The notes beneath the pieces are model-generated. The model was given only the letters and a program-made list of their open reading frames with translations. It was not told the origin of the DNA and ran no database searches. Positions 1 through 7,894 of a stretch of 64,000 nucleotides of DNA are shown here, in pieces. The DNA lies in assembly GCF_900102945.1 (NCBI RefSeq), contig NZ_FNGI01000001.1, positions 558,001 to 622,000 on the forward strand. The letters run 5' to 3'. Position 1 is the stretch's first letter. Every line of letters starts with the position of its first letter. A program made the translations under genes and the position numbers. This stretch comes from Modicisalibacter muralis. Lineage in GTDB: Bacteria > Pseudomonadota > Gammaproteobacteria > Pseudomonadales > Halomonadaceae.

Positions 1-20
1 GGCCCTGATGACCTGCCTGT

Positions 21-239
21 ATGAATAGCCTCGATGTAACGATCAAACTGTCGGCCGCCCAGTGCCTGGCGCATTATCAGGGGCGTACCCAGCAGGTCTA
101 TGTGTATAGCCTGGATGGCCGAAGGGTGGTGTTTCCCGCCAGGGCGTTACGTCATATCGTCACGCATGAGGGCATCGATGGCGTTTTTCGGCTGTATTAC
201 AGCGATGCCGGCCAGTTCGAGTCGATCGTGGCGTTGTAG
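21..239 (+). CDS. DUF2835 family small protein
   Basis: A 72-residue cytosolic protein with no signal peptide or membrane segment. The pattern DGRRVVFPA, then an R-x-I/F-V-T-x-E-G-I stretch, then a short acidic tail ending in a hydrophobic strand, matches my recollection of the DUF2835 family of small gammaproteobacterial proteins, which has no known function. The length is normal for that family. It stands alone: the next gene is convergent on the minus strand. The ATG lies only 20 bases from the window edge, so its promoter and any upstream partner cannot be seen. Confidence 0.75.
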   Translation: MNSLDVTIKLSAAQCLAHYQGRTQQVYVYSLDGRRVVFPARALRHIVTHEGIDGVFRLYYSDAGQFESIVAL

Positions 240-276
240 AAGGGGCCCCGGTCAACCACGGGAAAGCAGGATATCG

Positions 277-594
277 TCAAACGGCGGTTGCCACGGGATG
301 CGCTCGCTCGATTCGCTGGCGACGCTTGGGATCGTGAAGCGCTTCCCATAAATCGTTGTCGTGCTGCAGTTTCAGCCAGAATTCGGCGGAGTTGCCGAAG
401 ACTCGCGAGAGCATGAGCGCGGTGTCGGCGGTAATCACGCGGCGGTTGCGACACACCTCGTTGACCAGCCGGCGCTGAATACCCATGGCTTGGGCCAGTT
501 GCGTCTGGTTGATCCCCATGGGTTTCATGAATTCCTCGATTAGCGTTTCACCCACGCTAGTGGGCCGTTCATACGATCTGCTCATGTCGGTCAT
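277..594 (-). CDS. higA: HigA-family antitoxin-like XRE regulator, no HigB partner
   Basis: A 105-residue DNA-binding protein. An XRE helix-turn-helix occupies about residues 20-75: the family signature GETLIEEFMKP, then QTQLAQAMGI and the recognition-helix region, then ITADTALMLSRVFGNSAEFWLKLQ, which is the HigA/VapI hallmark. HigA normally binds the HigB ribonuclease and represses the higBA operon. The toxin gene usually sits directly upstream; here the upstream gene is asparaginase, 34 bases away, and downstream is DUF2835, so no HigB is encoded next to it. It is either a solitary antitoxin or a regulator co-opted from one. An alternative start at MSRSYERP (594 minus 9 bases) is possible. 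Confidence 0.85.
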   Translation of the reverse strand: MTDMSRSYERPTSVGETLIEEFMKPMGINQTQLAQAMGIQRRLVNEVCRNRRVITADTALMLSRVFGNSAEFWLKLQHDNDLWEALHDPKRRQRIERAHPVATAV

Positions 595-628
595 CTGTCG
601 ATATGTTCATGGGCCCGTTTATTAAGCT

Positions 629-1666
629 TTAGCGCTCCCCGACCAGCGATGCCAGGAATCGTTGACGTCTATCGGCTTCGCCGATCGGCTGGGCGAGCAG
701 GTGGACCAGCTTGGTAATCGCGGCCTCGGGAGTCATGGCGTCGCCGGAGAGTACGCCGGCATCGATAAGACCGCATCCGGCGGCATAAGTGCCGATCGAG
801 ACCGGCCCATATGGGCATTGGCTGATCGCGGCGAGCAGCTTGCCTTCGCCGCTGGCCTGGGCGAGCGTACCGAGAATCGCCGGATCTTCCGCAACGTTGC
901 CGCTACCCCATACTTCCAGTAAGGCGCCATGCACCCCGTCGTCGAGCAGCCAGGCGTTCAGCAGGCGTGAAGACATGCCCGGCCACAGCGCGACACGCAC
1001 CACGGGTGAGTCGCCGAGCACGGCGTAGTCGGCCATTTCGAAGCGTGGCAGGCCGCGTTGTTGTACCTGAAGGCCACGCGAGGGGTAAAGCACCGGAGAG
1101 CCATCGACCATTTCGCCGAGTAGCGGATAATTGGGGCTGACGAAGCCATCGAAGGCGTGGGTATCCCATTTGCGGGTGCGCGTGCCACGGGTGAGCTTGC
1201 CGGAAAAGCAGACGGCGACTTCCTGAAGCGCGGGTTGCGCGGCGAAGCGCAGCGCGGCTTCGACATTGGCCAGGGCGTCGCTGTTATCGGCTTCCAGCGG
1301 TCGTTGGGCGCCACTCACTACCACCGCCTTGTCGATGCCTTGCAACTGGTAGGCGAGGCTGGCGGCGCTCCAGGCCAGGGTGTCGGTGCCATGCAGTACG
1401 ACGAAGCCGGAATAATCGTTGTATCGCTTGGCGATGTCACCGGCGAGGCGCTGCCAATCGGTGGGGGTGGCGGCACTGGAATCGATCGGATCGGGATATT
1501 CGAGTATTTCGAAAGGAGGTAACGAGGCTTGGCGCGCGGGCGGCAGCGTGGCGAGCGCGACGCGCAGGCGGCTCTCGAAGTCGCCGCCCGGAACCAGGCC
1601 ATTGTCGCTGGGTAGCATGCCCAGCGTTCCGCCCGAGTAAATGACCAGTAGCTCCGCCTCGTCCAT
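629..1666 (-). CDS. ansA: Type I (cytoplasmic) L-asparaginase
   Basis: A 345-residue enzyme hydrolysing L-asparagine to aspartate and ammonia. The N-terminal catalytic motif YSGGTLGM places the nucleophilic threonine at residue 14. The second active-site motif, LHGTDTLAWSA, has Thr94-Asp95, and SSAATPTDW lies between them. There is no signal peptide, which fits the low-affinity cytoplasmic type I enzyme rather than periplasmic type II. Length is normal for the family. An AAGGAGC ribosome-binding site precedes the ATG. It may be co-transcribed with the downstream higA-like gene. Confidence 0.92.
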   Translation of the reverse strand: MDEAELLVIYSGGTLGMLPSDNGLVPGGDFESRLRVALATLPPARQASLPPFEILEYPDPIDSSAATPTDWQRLAGDIAKRYNDYSGFVVLHGTDTLAWSAASLAYQLQGIDKAVVVSGAQRPLEADNSDALANVEAALRFAAQPALQEVAVCFSGKLTRGTRTRKWDTHAFDGFVSPNYPLLGEMVDGSPVLYPSRGLQVQQRGLPRFEMADYAVLGDSPVVRVALWPGMSSRLLNAWLLDDGVHGALLEVWGSGNVAEDPAILGTLAQASGEGKLLAAISQCPYGPVSIGTYAAGCGLIDAGVLSGDAMTPEAAITKLVHLLAQPIGEADRRQRFLASLVGER

Positions 1667-1723
1667 CGCGTCGCTCCTTATGCATGATAAAGGGCGCCAA
1701 TGATAGCCGAGGAGCGACCGACA

Positions 1724-2266
1724 CTAAAGCGACGCCGCCGAGCGCGCGGCCTGGTCGTAAAGACCGGACATGGCACGCAGCATGCCGGCGACCTGATGCA
1801 TGTCGTCGCGGTCGAGCCCCATCGATTCAAGCGACTCCACCAGGCACGCCTCGCGAATCTCCGCGTAACGGGTACAGGTCGAGCGGCCCTCGTCGGTGGC
1901 ACGAAAGAAGGTTTCCTTGCCGTGTTTCTCGCCGCTGACCAACGCCAGCTTGGCGAGCTTCTTCAATGCATAGGTAACGGTATGGGTATCCTCGACATTG
2001 AGCACCAGGCAGATATCCGCCTGGCGCTTGGCGCGTTCGCGGTGGTTGACGCTATGCAGTACCAGTACGTCGAGCGCGCCGAGTTCGGCCAGGCCGCTGG
2101 CGGTCATGCAGCGTACCATCCAGCGGTTGAAGGCATGACCGGCGACGATCAAGCCATACTCGAACTCGGAAAGCTCCTGGGCGCTGTGCGACAGGTGCTC
2201 GGAGGAGACGATCGGGCCGCGTTTGCTGTTGAGCCGGCGCGGCGATTTCTCGGGTTGCTGATTCAT
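1724..2266 (-). CDS. MarR-type winged-helix regulator next to TRAP genes
   Basis: A 180-residue winged-helix protein. After a basic, probably disordered N-terminus, the stretch about 70-130 (DVLVLHSVNHRERAKRQADIC, then VTYALKKLAKLALVSG and the wing KHGKETFFRATDEG) reads as a MarR helix-turn-helix. The ATG overlaps the stop of the TRAP large permease (TGATG), so it is translated with dctPQM. That linkage suggests it senses the transported substrate and controls the dctPQM and pxpABC transcription units; this is inference. Candidate operators lie in the dctP-pxpA intergenic region. Confidence 0.8.
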   Translation of the reverse strand: MNQQPEKSPRRLNSKRGPIVSSEHLSHSAQELSEFEYGLIVAGHAFNRWMVRCMTASGLAELGALDVLVLHSVNHRERAKRQADICLVLNVEDTHTVTYALKKLAKLALVSGEKHGKETFFRATDEGRSTCTRYAEIREACLVESLESMGLDRDDMHQVAGMLRAMSGLYDQAARSAASL

Positions 2267-3564
2267 CAGGGTCCACTCATGGCTTGCGGCAGGTACGTAG
2301 CGATCTCCGGGAAAAGGGTGATGAGCAGCACGCCCAGCATCATCAGAAAGAAGAACGGCAAGGCCGCGTAGGCGATGCTGAGAATGTTCTTGCCGGTCAT
2401 GCCTTGCAGCACGAACAGGTTGAAGCCGACCGGCGGGGTGATCTGCGACATCTCGACCACGATCACCAGGTAGATGCCGAACCAGATCAGATCGATGTTG
2501 GCGGCTTCGACCATCGGCAGCAGAATCGACGTGGTCAGGACCACCACCGAGATGCCATCCAGAAAGCAGCCCAGCACGATGAAGAACAGGGTCAGTACGA
2601 CCAGCAACATATACGGTGAGAGGTTCTGAGCGGCGATCCAGGCCGCTAGGTCGCTGGGCAGGCCGGTAAAGCCCATCGCCGCAGTGAGAAACGAGGCGCC
2701 GGCGAGAATGAAGGCGATCATGGTCGATGTGCGCACCGCGCCGAGCGTGGCCTCGATGAAGATGCCGCGATTCATGGCGCCCTGCCAGCGCGCCAGTATC
2801 AGCGATAGCACCACGCCCACGGCGGCGGCTTCAGTGGGCGAAGCCAGACCGGCATAGATCGAGCCGATCACCCCTACGATCAGCCCCAGCATCGGGATCA
2901 AGCGACGCGAGCGGCGTAGTTTCTCGAGCAGGGAAGTGTGTTCGTCGGCAGTGGGAATGCGCTCGGGAAAACGCCATGACCACAGCATCAGGTAGCCGGA
3001 AAACAGCACGACCAGCATCAGGCCGGGAAGAACGCCGGCAATGAACAGTCGGGCGATGGATTGGTCGGTGGCCACGCCGTAAACGATCAAGATGATCGAC
3101 GGGGGAATCAGCAGGCCTAGGGTGGCGGAGCCGGCCAGAGTGCCGATCACCAGTCGCTCGTCGTAACCGCGCCGCGTCAGTTCGGGAAGCGACATCTTGC
3201 CCATGGTGGCGCAGGTGGCCGCCGACGAGCCGGAAACGGCGGCGAACAGGCCGCAGCCGACCACGTTGGTATGCAGCAACCGGCCGGGGATACGTGTCAT
3301 CCACGGCGCCAGGCCGGTAAACATGTCTTCGGCGAGGCGCGAGCGAAACAGGATCTCGCCCATCCAGATGAACATCGGCAGGGCGGTCAGCTCCCAGCTA
3401 TAGCTGGCACTCCAGATATCCGTGGCCATGACGTCGCCGGCGGGAATCGAGGTGAACTGGCTGATGCCGAGCCAGCCCAGGCCCATCAGCGAGAAAGCCA
3501 CCCATACGCCGCTGCCCAGCAACACGACCAGCGCGGTCAGCAGAACCAGGGTCAAGGTGAGCAT
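2266..3564 (-). CDS. dctM: TRAP transporter large permease, DctM family
   Basis: A 432-residue, very hydrophobic inner-membrane protein with about a dozen predicted membrane segments. Family landmarks are the N-terminal FIWMGEILFRSRLAEDMFTGLAPWM region, AAVSGSSAATCATMGKMSLPEL near residue 110, IPPSIILIVYG near 153 and QITPPVGFNLFVLQGM near 375. With the DctQ subunit it forms the sodium-driven transport channel that receives substrate from the periplasmic binding protein. It lies between dctQ (2 bases away) and the marR gene (overlapping). The substrate is probably 5-oxoproline or a related carboxylate, judged only from the divergent pxpABC genes. Confidence 0.93.
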   Translation of the reverse strand: MLTLTLVLLTALVVLLGSGVWVAFSLMGLGWLGISQFTSIPAGDVMATDIWSASYSWELTALPMFIWMGEILFRSRLAEDMFTGLAPWMTRIPGRLLHTNVVGCGLFAAVSGSSAATCATMGKMSLPELTRRGYDERLVIGTLAGSATLGLLIPPSIILIVYGVATDQSIARLFIAGVLPGLMLVVLFSGYLMLWSWRFPERIPTADEHTSLLEKLRRSRRLIPMLGLIVGVIGSIYAGLASPTEAAAVGVVLSLILARWQGAMNRGIFIEATLGAVRTSTMIAFILAGASFLTAAMGFTGLPSDLAAWIAAQNLSPYMLLVVLTLFFIVLGCFLDGISVVVLTTSILLPMVEAANIDLIWFGIYLVIVVEMSQITPPVGFNLFVLQGMTGKNILSIAYAALPFFFLMMLGVLLITLFPEIATYLPQAMSGP

Positions 3565-3566
3565 GG

Positions 3567-4130
3567 CTATGGCTCCGGGCTATGTGCGGCGTCGTCGTCG
3601 ACTCGAAACGCACCGGGGCGGGTAAAGGCAATCACGCAGGTAGCGAGCCAAGCCTCGGCCAATGCCAGGCAGAACAGCGCGATTCCCAGCAGCATGGCGC
3701 CTTGTGGGATCCACAGCGGTACCGGCACCATGCCGTAAGAGACCTGGCCGAAAGCGATACTGTCGGCCAGTAGTACCCAGGTGTACCAGCCCAGATACGC
3801 GCAAAGCGCCAGCGCGACGGTCAAACACCATAGTTCCACGAACACGCGAATGCGTGGCGGCAGTTGGCCGGTGACGAGTGTCACGCGAATATGCCCGCCA
3901 TGCACGAAGGTGTATGCCAGGCCCAGAAAGCTGGCGCCCACCAGCAGAAAGCCGGATACCTCGGCAAGCCCTGGAATCGACAGGCCGAGACTATCGCCGC
4001 CGAGTGCAATGACCAACACGTCGAGCAGGCGACCACAGATCTGAGCAGTGATCATCGCGCAGATCAGGCACAGGCACACGGCCGAACCGTAGCCACCAAG
4101 GGTATACAGAGGGCGAAGTCGATATCGCAT
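3567..4130 (-). CDS. dctQ: TRAP transporter small permease, DctQ family
   Basis: A 187-residue protein with four hydrophobic segments, the size and topology of DctQ subunits. The landmarks are FLLVGASFLGLAYTFVHGGHIRVTLV and ELWCLTVALALCAYLGWYTWVLL. The open frame extends 48 codons further upstream, but that stretch is polar and runs close to the end of dctP, so I place the start at MRYRLRPLYTLGG (ATG, bases 4130-4128). It acts with the adjacent DctM and DctP. A C-terminal tail rich in Asp and Arg is unremarkable. Confidence 0.88.
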   Translation of the reverse strand: MRYRLRPLYTLGGYGSAVCLCLICAMITAQICGRLLDVLVIALGGDSLGLSIPGLAEVSGFLLVGASFLGLAYTFVHGGHIRVTLVTGQLPPRIRVFVELWCLTVALALCAYLGWYTWVLLADSIAFGQVSYGMVPVPLWIPQGAMLLGIALFCLALAEAWLATCVIAFTRPGAFRVDDDAAHSPEP

Positions 4131-4218
4131 GGCGATCCCGTAAAACGATATTGAAGCGAGACTTTCGGCGCACGTCATGGATGCGCTGGCGGCGTGCGCC
4201 GAAAGCCGGGGATTACTA

Positions 4219-5214
4219 TTACTGCTGGAGTTGCTGGTAATTCTGAAGGATTTTCTGCCCCTGTTCCCCGGCACGCTGGACCCATTCCTCGGTCATGGTT
4301 TCGCCGATTTCCTTCAACGAGGCGGCGAGTTCCTCGCTGGGTTCGCTGACGGTGATGCCGTTTTCGCGCAGCGCCTTGAGTGCCTGTTCGGTTTCCTTGC
4401 GGCTCATCTTCCAGCCTCGCTCCTGAGCCGCTTCGGCGGCTTCAAGTACCGCCTGGCGGGTGGCTTCGTCGAGGCGCTGGAAGGCCTGCTCGTTGACGAT
4501 CACCATGTTCTTGGGCAGCCATAGCTGGGCGTGATTGAAGTGGCTGAGGTAGTCCCAGGCCTTGGTGTCGGCGCCGGTCGCCGGCGAGGTGATCATGGCA
4601 TCGACGCGCCCGGTGCTGAAGGCCGTGGGAATGTCCGGTGCCTCGATCTGCGTGGGTACCGCGCCCACCAGCTGTGCCAGGCGCTCGCTGGACTTGTTGT
4701 AGGCGCGCATCTTGAGGTTTTCCAGATCGTCGACCGTATCGACTTTTTGCTGGGTATAGATGCCCTGTGGTGGCCATGGCACGGTAAACAACAGGCGCAA
4801 TTGCTGCTTGGCCAATTCCTCGGCGATGACCTCGCGCGACGCTTCCCACAGGGTCCGCGCCTCTGCGTAGCTCGATGCCAGATAGGGCACCGAGTCGACC
4901 TCGAAGATCGGGTTCTCGTTGGCCAGGCGCGACATGATCAGTTCACCGATGGGCACGATGCCCCGGCGTACCGAATTCTTGATCTCGGCATGGCCGATCA
5001 GTGCCCCGCTGGGGTGCACGGTAATATCGAGTTCGCCATTGGTGCTTTCGCGAACGTCGTCGGCGAACTCGCGAATGTTGACGGTGTGGAAGGTGAGATC
5101 GCCATAGGGCGTCGGCATGTCCCATTCGGTTGCGGCTTGAACGGTCGTGGGCAGGGTCGTGGCGAATGTCGCAGCGACAGCCAGGCTGGCGAGTAGCGGG
5201 TGACGAGCGGTCAT
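4219..5214 (-). CDS. dctP: TRAP transporter substrate-binding protein, DctP family
   Basis: A 331-residue periplasmic solute receptor. A signal peptide covers about residues 1-27 (basic start, LLASLAVAATFATTL, then VQAA). The mature protein has the DctP landmarks: GALIGHAEIKNSVRRG, NENPIFEVDSVPYL, and LENLKMRAYNKS, where the Arg is the family's carboxylate-binding residue. AFSTGRVDAMITSP follows. The start is ATG at 5214, preceded by GAGGA; a GTG 12 bases upstream is less likely. It is the first gene of dctPQM-marR and diverges from pxpA, which suggests 5-oxoproline as ligand. That ligand is inferred from context only. Confidence 0.92.
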   Translation of the reverse strand: MTARHPLLASLAVAATFATTLPTTVQAATEWDMPTPYGDLTFHTVNIREFADDVRESTNGELDITVHPSGALIGHAEIKNSVRRGIVPIGELIMSRLANENPIFEVDSVPYLASSYAEARTLWEASREVIAEELAKQQLRLLFTVPWPPQGIYTQQKVDTVDDLENLKMRAYNKSSERLAQLVGAVPTQIEAPDIPTAFSTGRVDAMITSPATGADTKAWDYLSHFNHAQLWLPKNMVIVNEQAFQRLDEATRQAVLEAAEAAQERGWKMSRKETEQALKALRENGITVSEPSEELAASLKEIGETMTEEWVQRAGEQGQKILQNYQQLQQ

Positions 5215-5353
5215 TGGAGTCCTCACGATTGGTGTTGTTATTGCTGCTCATAAAGCCGTTTTCTTGAAAGCGGCGCGTTAGGCTTCTTGACTGAGGATAG
5301 ACGGCCTTGCTTTTCACCCAGCCTAGGCAGTCATTCTCTGGACAGTCAACGCT

Positions 5354-5366
5354 GTTTAGACTAAAC
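5354..5366. promoter_or_regulatory. Candidate operator, 13-bp perfect palindrome
   Basis: GTTTAGACTAAAC is a perfect 6+1+6 inverted repeat in the divergent dctP-pxpA control region. Its size fits a site for a dimeric winged-helix regulator such as the adjacent MarR protein. That pairing is inference. Confidence 0.4.
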
Positions 5367-5378
5367 GACGGTGTTATG

Positions 5379-5406
5379 TCGATAAAATATCGATAACTTA
5401 TCGGTA
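5379..5406. promoter_or_regulatory. Candidate operator pair, overlapping AT-rich inverted repeats
   Basis: Two overlapping inverted repeats sit 55-82 bases upstream of pxpA: TCGATA-AAA-TATCGA (5379-5393) and TATCGATAA-C-TTATCGGTA (5388-5406, one mismatch). This is the most AT-rich and symmetric part of the divergent region, so it probably holds a promoter or operator for pxpABC and/or dctPQM. No clear -35/-10 pair could be assigned. Confidence 0.4.
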
Positions 5407-5460
5407 AATCGACCTGGTCGATGCCGCCAGGAACCGTTACGAAATCCGGGAGGAACCGCA

Positions 5461-6216
5461 ATGCCAACGCTGATGCTCAATGCCGATGTGGGAGAGAGCC
5501 TAGGTTCATGGAAAATGGGCAGCGATGAGAATGTCATCCCGCATGTCGATCTCGCTAATGTCGCCTGCGGTTTTCATGCTTCCGACCCCGATATCATGCG
5601 CCGTACCGTGCACCTTGCACGGACCAGCAACGTGGCGGTGGGCGCGCATCCCGGCTATCCCGACCTGGTCGGCTTCGGGCGCCGCTCGATGGCCTGCTCG
5701 GTTCTTGAAATCGAGAATCTGGTGCTCTATCAAATCGGTGCGCTGGCGGGTATATGCCGTGCCGAAGGTTGTGATTTGCGTTACGTGAAGCCCCATGGCG
5801 CGCTGTACAATGACATGATGCGCGACCCCGACAAGCTCTCCGCGGTGATGCGCGCGGTGGCGGCTTTCGATAGCGCCTTGCCGCTGATGGTGCTGGCCAC
5901 GCGCGATCACGCGCCAACGCGTGAACTCGCCGAGCGCCACGGCGTGACGCTATGGTTCGAGGCGTTCGCCGACCGTGCTTACACCGGCGAAGGTCGGCTG
6001 GTCTCGCGGCGCGAGTCGGGTGCGGTGCATCACGACGCCAAGGTGATCGTCGATCAGGCGTTGCGCATCGCGCGTGGTGAAGCACTGATCGCCAGTGATG
6101 GCAGCGAACTGGTACTGGCCGCCGATACGTTGTGCGTGCATGGCGACAACCCCGAATCGATCGCTGCCGTGAAGGCCATTCGTCAGGCATTGGCCGATCT
6201 CGAGGCCAGCGCATGA
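5461..6216 (+). CDS. pxpA: 5-oxoprolinase subunit A (LamB/YcsF family)
   Basis: A 251-residue cytosolic protein of the LamB/YcsF family. The N-terminal signature LNADVGES, then [31 protein letters not shown] and VKPHGALYN, are all present, as is the late VHGDNPESI motif. PxpA works with PxpB and PxpC in the ATP-dependent opening of 5-oxo-L-proline (pyroglutamate) to glutamate. The start has a GGGAGGAA ribosome-binding site. The stop overlaps the pxpB start (ATGA), so the subunits are co-translated. Length is normal. Confidence 0.95.
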   Translation: MPTLMLNADVGESLGSWKMGSDENVIPHVDLANVACGFHASDPDIMRRTVHLARTSNVAVGAHPGYPDLVGFGRRSMACSVLEIENLVLYQIGALAGICRAEGCDLRYVKPHGALYNDMMRDPDKLSAVMRAVAAFDSALPLMVLATRDHAPTRELAERHGVTLWFEAFADRAYTGEGRLVSRRESGAVHHDAKVIVDQALRIARGEALIASDGSELVLAADTLCVHGDNPESIAAVKAIRQALADLEASA

Positions 6217-6944
6217 ACGAGGCGCTTCGGGCTGGCGATCTGCCGTGTCTGGAGGTGGCGGGGGTGGATACCTGGCTGGTGCGCCTGTTCGCCACCATCG
6301 ACGATGCCAACATGGCGTGGATCACCGCCCTGATGCGGCGTTGTGAGCAGGTTTTCGGTGACACGCTTATCGATCTGGTGCCGTCCTATACCAGCGTGCT
6401 GGTGCATTACGATCCGCTGGCGCTCAGGCCTGATGAGGCGCGCGCGCGACTGGCCAGCCTGCTCGCCGATCTGGCGCCGGACGACACGGCGGCGGTTGGC
6501 GAGGTCAAGGAACTTCACGTGTGGTACGACGAATCGGTGGGGCCCGAACTCATTCGCCTGCAGGAACACAGCGGCCTGTCGCGCCAGGCGGTGATCGAGG
6601 CGCATTGCGAACGCGAGTATCGGGTGTTCGCGCTGGGCTTTTCGCCGGGATTCGCCTTCATGGGCAGCCTGCCCGAGGCGTTGGCGCTACCGCGTCTCGA
6701 GACACCCCGCAAGCGCGTGCCGGCCGGTAGTGTCGCGGTGGCCAATCGCCAGACCGCGGCATACCCGCGAGTCTCGCCCGGCGGTTGGAACCTGATCGGT
6801 CGTACCGGCGAGCGATTGTTCGATCGACGGCGCGAGGGCTTCAGTCTGCTGCGGGTTGGCGACCGGGTGCGCTTCGTTGCCATCGACCGTGCCCACTTCG
6901 AAGGACTGGGTGGCGACATCGCGCCGGTCGAAGAGCGCTCATGA
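6213..6944 (+). CDS. pxpB: 5-oxoprolinase subunit B (KipI-like)
   Basis: A 243-residue KipI/allophanate-hydrolase-subunit-1 family protein. The family core [16 protein letters not shown], followed by [16 protein letters not shown], then [20 protein letters not shown], is intact. It pairs with PxpC in the 5-oxoprolinase complex. The open frame runs 27 codons further upstream inside pxpA, but the ATG at 6213 overlaps the pxpA stop and is the coupled start. The stop overlaps the pxpC start in the same way. It stands beside pxpA rather than urea carboxylase, which supports a 5-oxoproline role over an allophanate role. Confidence 0.93.
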   Translation: MNEALRAGDLPCLEVAGVDTWLVRLFATIDDANMAWITALMRRCEQVFGDTLIDLVPSYTSVLVHYDPLALRPDEARARLASLLADLAPDDTAAVGEVKELHVWYDESVGPELIRLQEHSGLSRQAVIEAHCEREYRVFALGFSPGFAFMGSLPEALALPRLETPRKRVPAGSVAVANRQTAAYPRVSPGGWNLIGRTGERLFDRRREGFSLLRVGDRVRFVAIDRAHFEGLGGDIAPVEERS

Positions 6945-7873
6945 GTGCCGTGGCCCAGCTACGCGTGGAGCGCGCCGGCCCGTTGGCGAGCCTGCAGGAT
7001 GCCGGGCGTTTCGGCGTGCGCCGGCTGGGTCTGACGCAAGGCGGCCCGGTGGATATCCATGCCTGGGCCTGGGCCAATCGTCTGCTCGGCAACGCCTGGG
7101 GGGCGGCGGCGCTGGAGATCACCTTTGGCGGCTTGAGCCTGATCGCCGAGGCAACTACCAGCCTGGCGCTGGCCGGGGCCGATCTCGGCGCCACACTGGA
7201 TGATGTGGCGCTGGACCCGTGGTCGAGCTTTACCGTCGAAGCCGGGCAGCGGCTGAAGTTCGCCTCGCCGTCGAGCGGTTTGCGCGCCTATTTGGCGGCA
7301 CCCGGTGGTTTCATCGCCGAACCGGTGCTGGGCAGTGTCGCGAGCGTATCGCGCGAGGATTTGGGCGGTCACGATGGCCAGGGCGGCAAATTGCGCTCGG
7401 GCGATGTACTGAGTTTTACGGGTGGGTTGCGCAACGCCGATACATTGCCGGTCGAGTCACGGCCGGACTATTCGCAACCAGCATCATTGGCGCTGGTGCC
7501 GGGTGCGCAGATCGCGGATTTCGAGGGAGCGAGCCTGTTCGCGGCATTCCATCGCGCGTGGCGTGTCGACGAGCGTTCCGATCGGATGGGCGTGCGTTTG
7601 AAGGGGCCGACGCTACGTTGTCGTACCGGTAACATGATTTCCGAAGGCATTGGCCTGGGCGCCGTTCAGGTGCCGCCCGACGGCCAGCCCATCGCGCTGC
7701 TCAACGATCGCCAGACGATAGGTGGCTACCCGCGACTGGGCGCACTGACGCCCCTGGCCTGCGCGCGGCTGGCGCAATGCCCGCCAGGGCACGAGGTGCG
7801 TCTGCAAGCGCAAGCGTTGACGCCGGCCCAGGCCGCGTATCGAAGCTTTCTGCGTTATTTTCGCGACCTGTGA
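6941..7873 (+). CDS. pxpC: 5-oxoprolinase subunit C (KipA/AHS2 family)
   Basis: A 310-residue biotin-dependent-carboxyltransferase-like (AHS2/KipA) protein. The family signature LASLQDAGRFGVRRLGLTQGGPVD occurs at about residues 16-39, and later GVRLKGP and SEGIGLGAVQVPPDGQPI...DRQTIGGYPRLG, all typical of PxpC. The ATG at 6941 overlaps the pxpB stop; a longer frame upstream lies inside pxpB in another frame and is discounted. It is the last gene of pxpABC and converges on the MFS gene 22 bases away. Confidence 0.93.
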   Translation: MSAVAQLRVERAGPLASLQDAGRFGVRRLGLTQGGPVDIHAWAWANRLLGNAWGAAALEITFGGLSLIAEATTSLALAGADLGATLDDVALDPWSSFTVEAGQRLKFASPSSGLRAYLAAPGGFIAEPVLGSVASVSREDLGGHDGQGGKLRSGDVLSFTGGLRNADTLPVESRPDYSQPASLALVPGAQIADFEGASLFAAFHRAWRVDERSDRMGVRLKGPTLRCRTGNMISEGIGLGAVQVPPDGQPIALLNDRQTIGGYPRLGALTPLACARLAQCPPGHEVRLQAQALTPAQAAYRSFLRYFRDL

Positions 7874-7894
7874 CCGGGTGAACCCGACTCTTGG

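Noticed and set aside
7874-7890. CGGGT-GA-ACCCG as a terminator between pxpC and the MFS gene
   Set aside because: The stem is only five bases with a two-base loop and no T-run; too weak to list.
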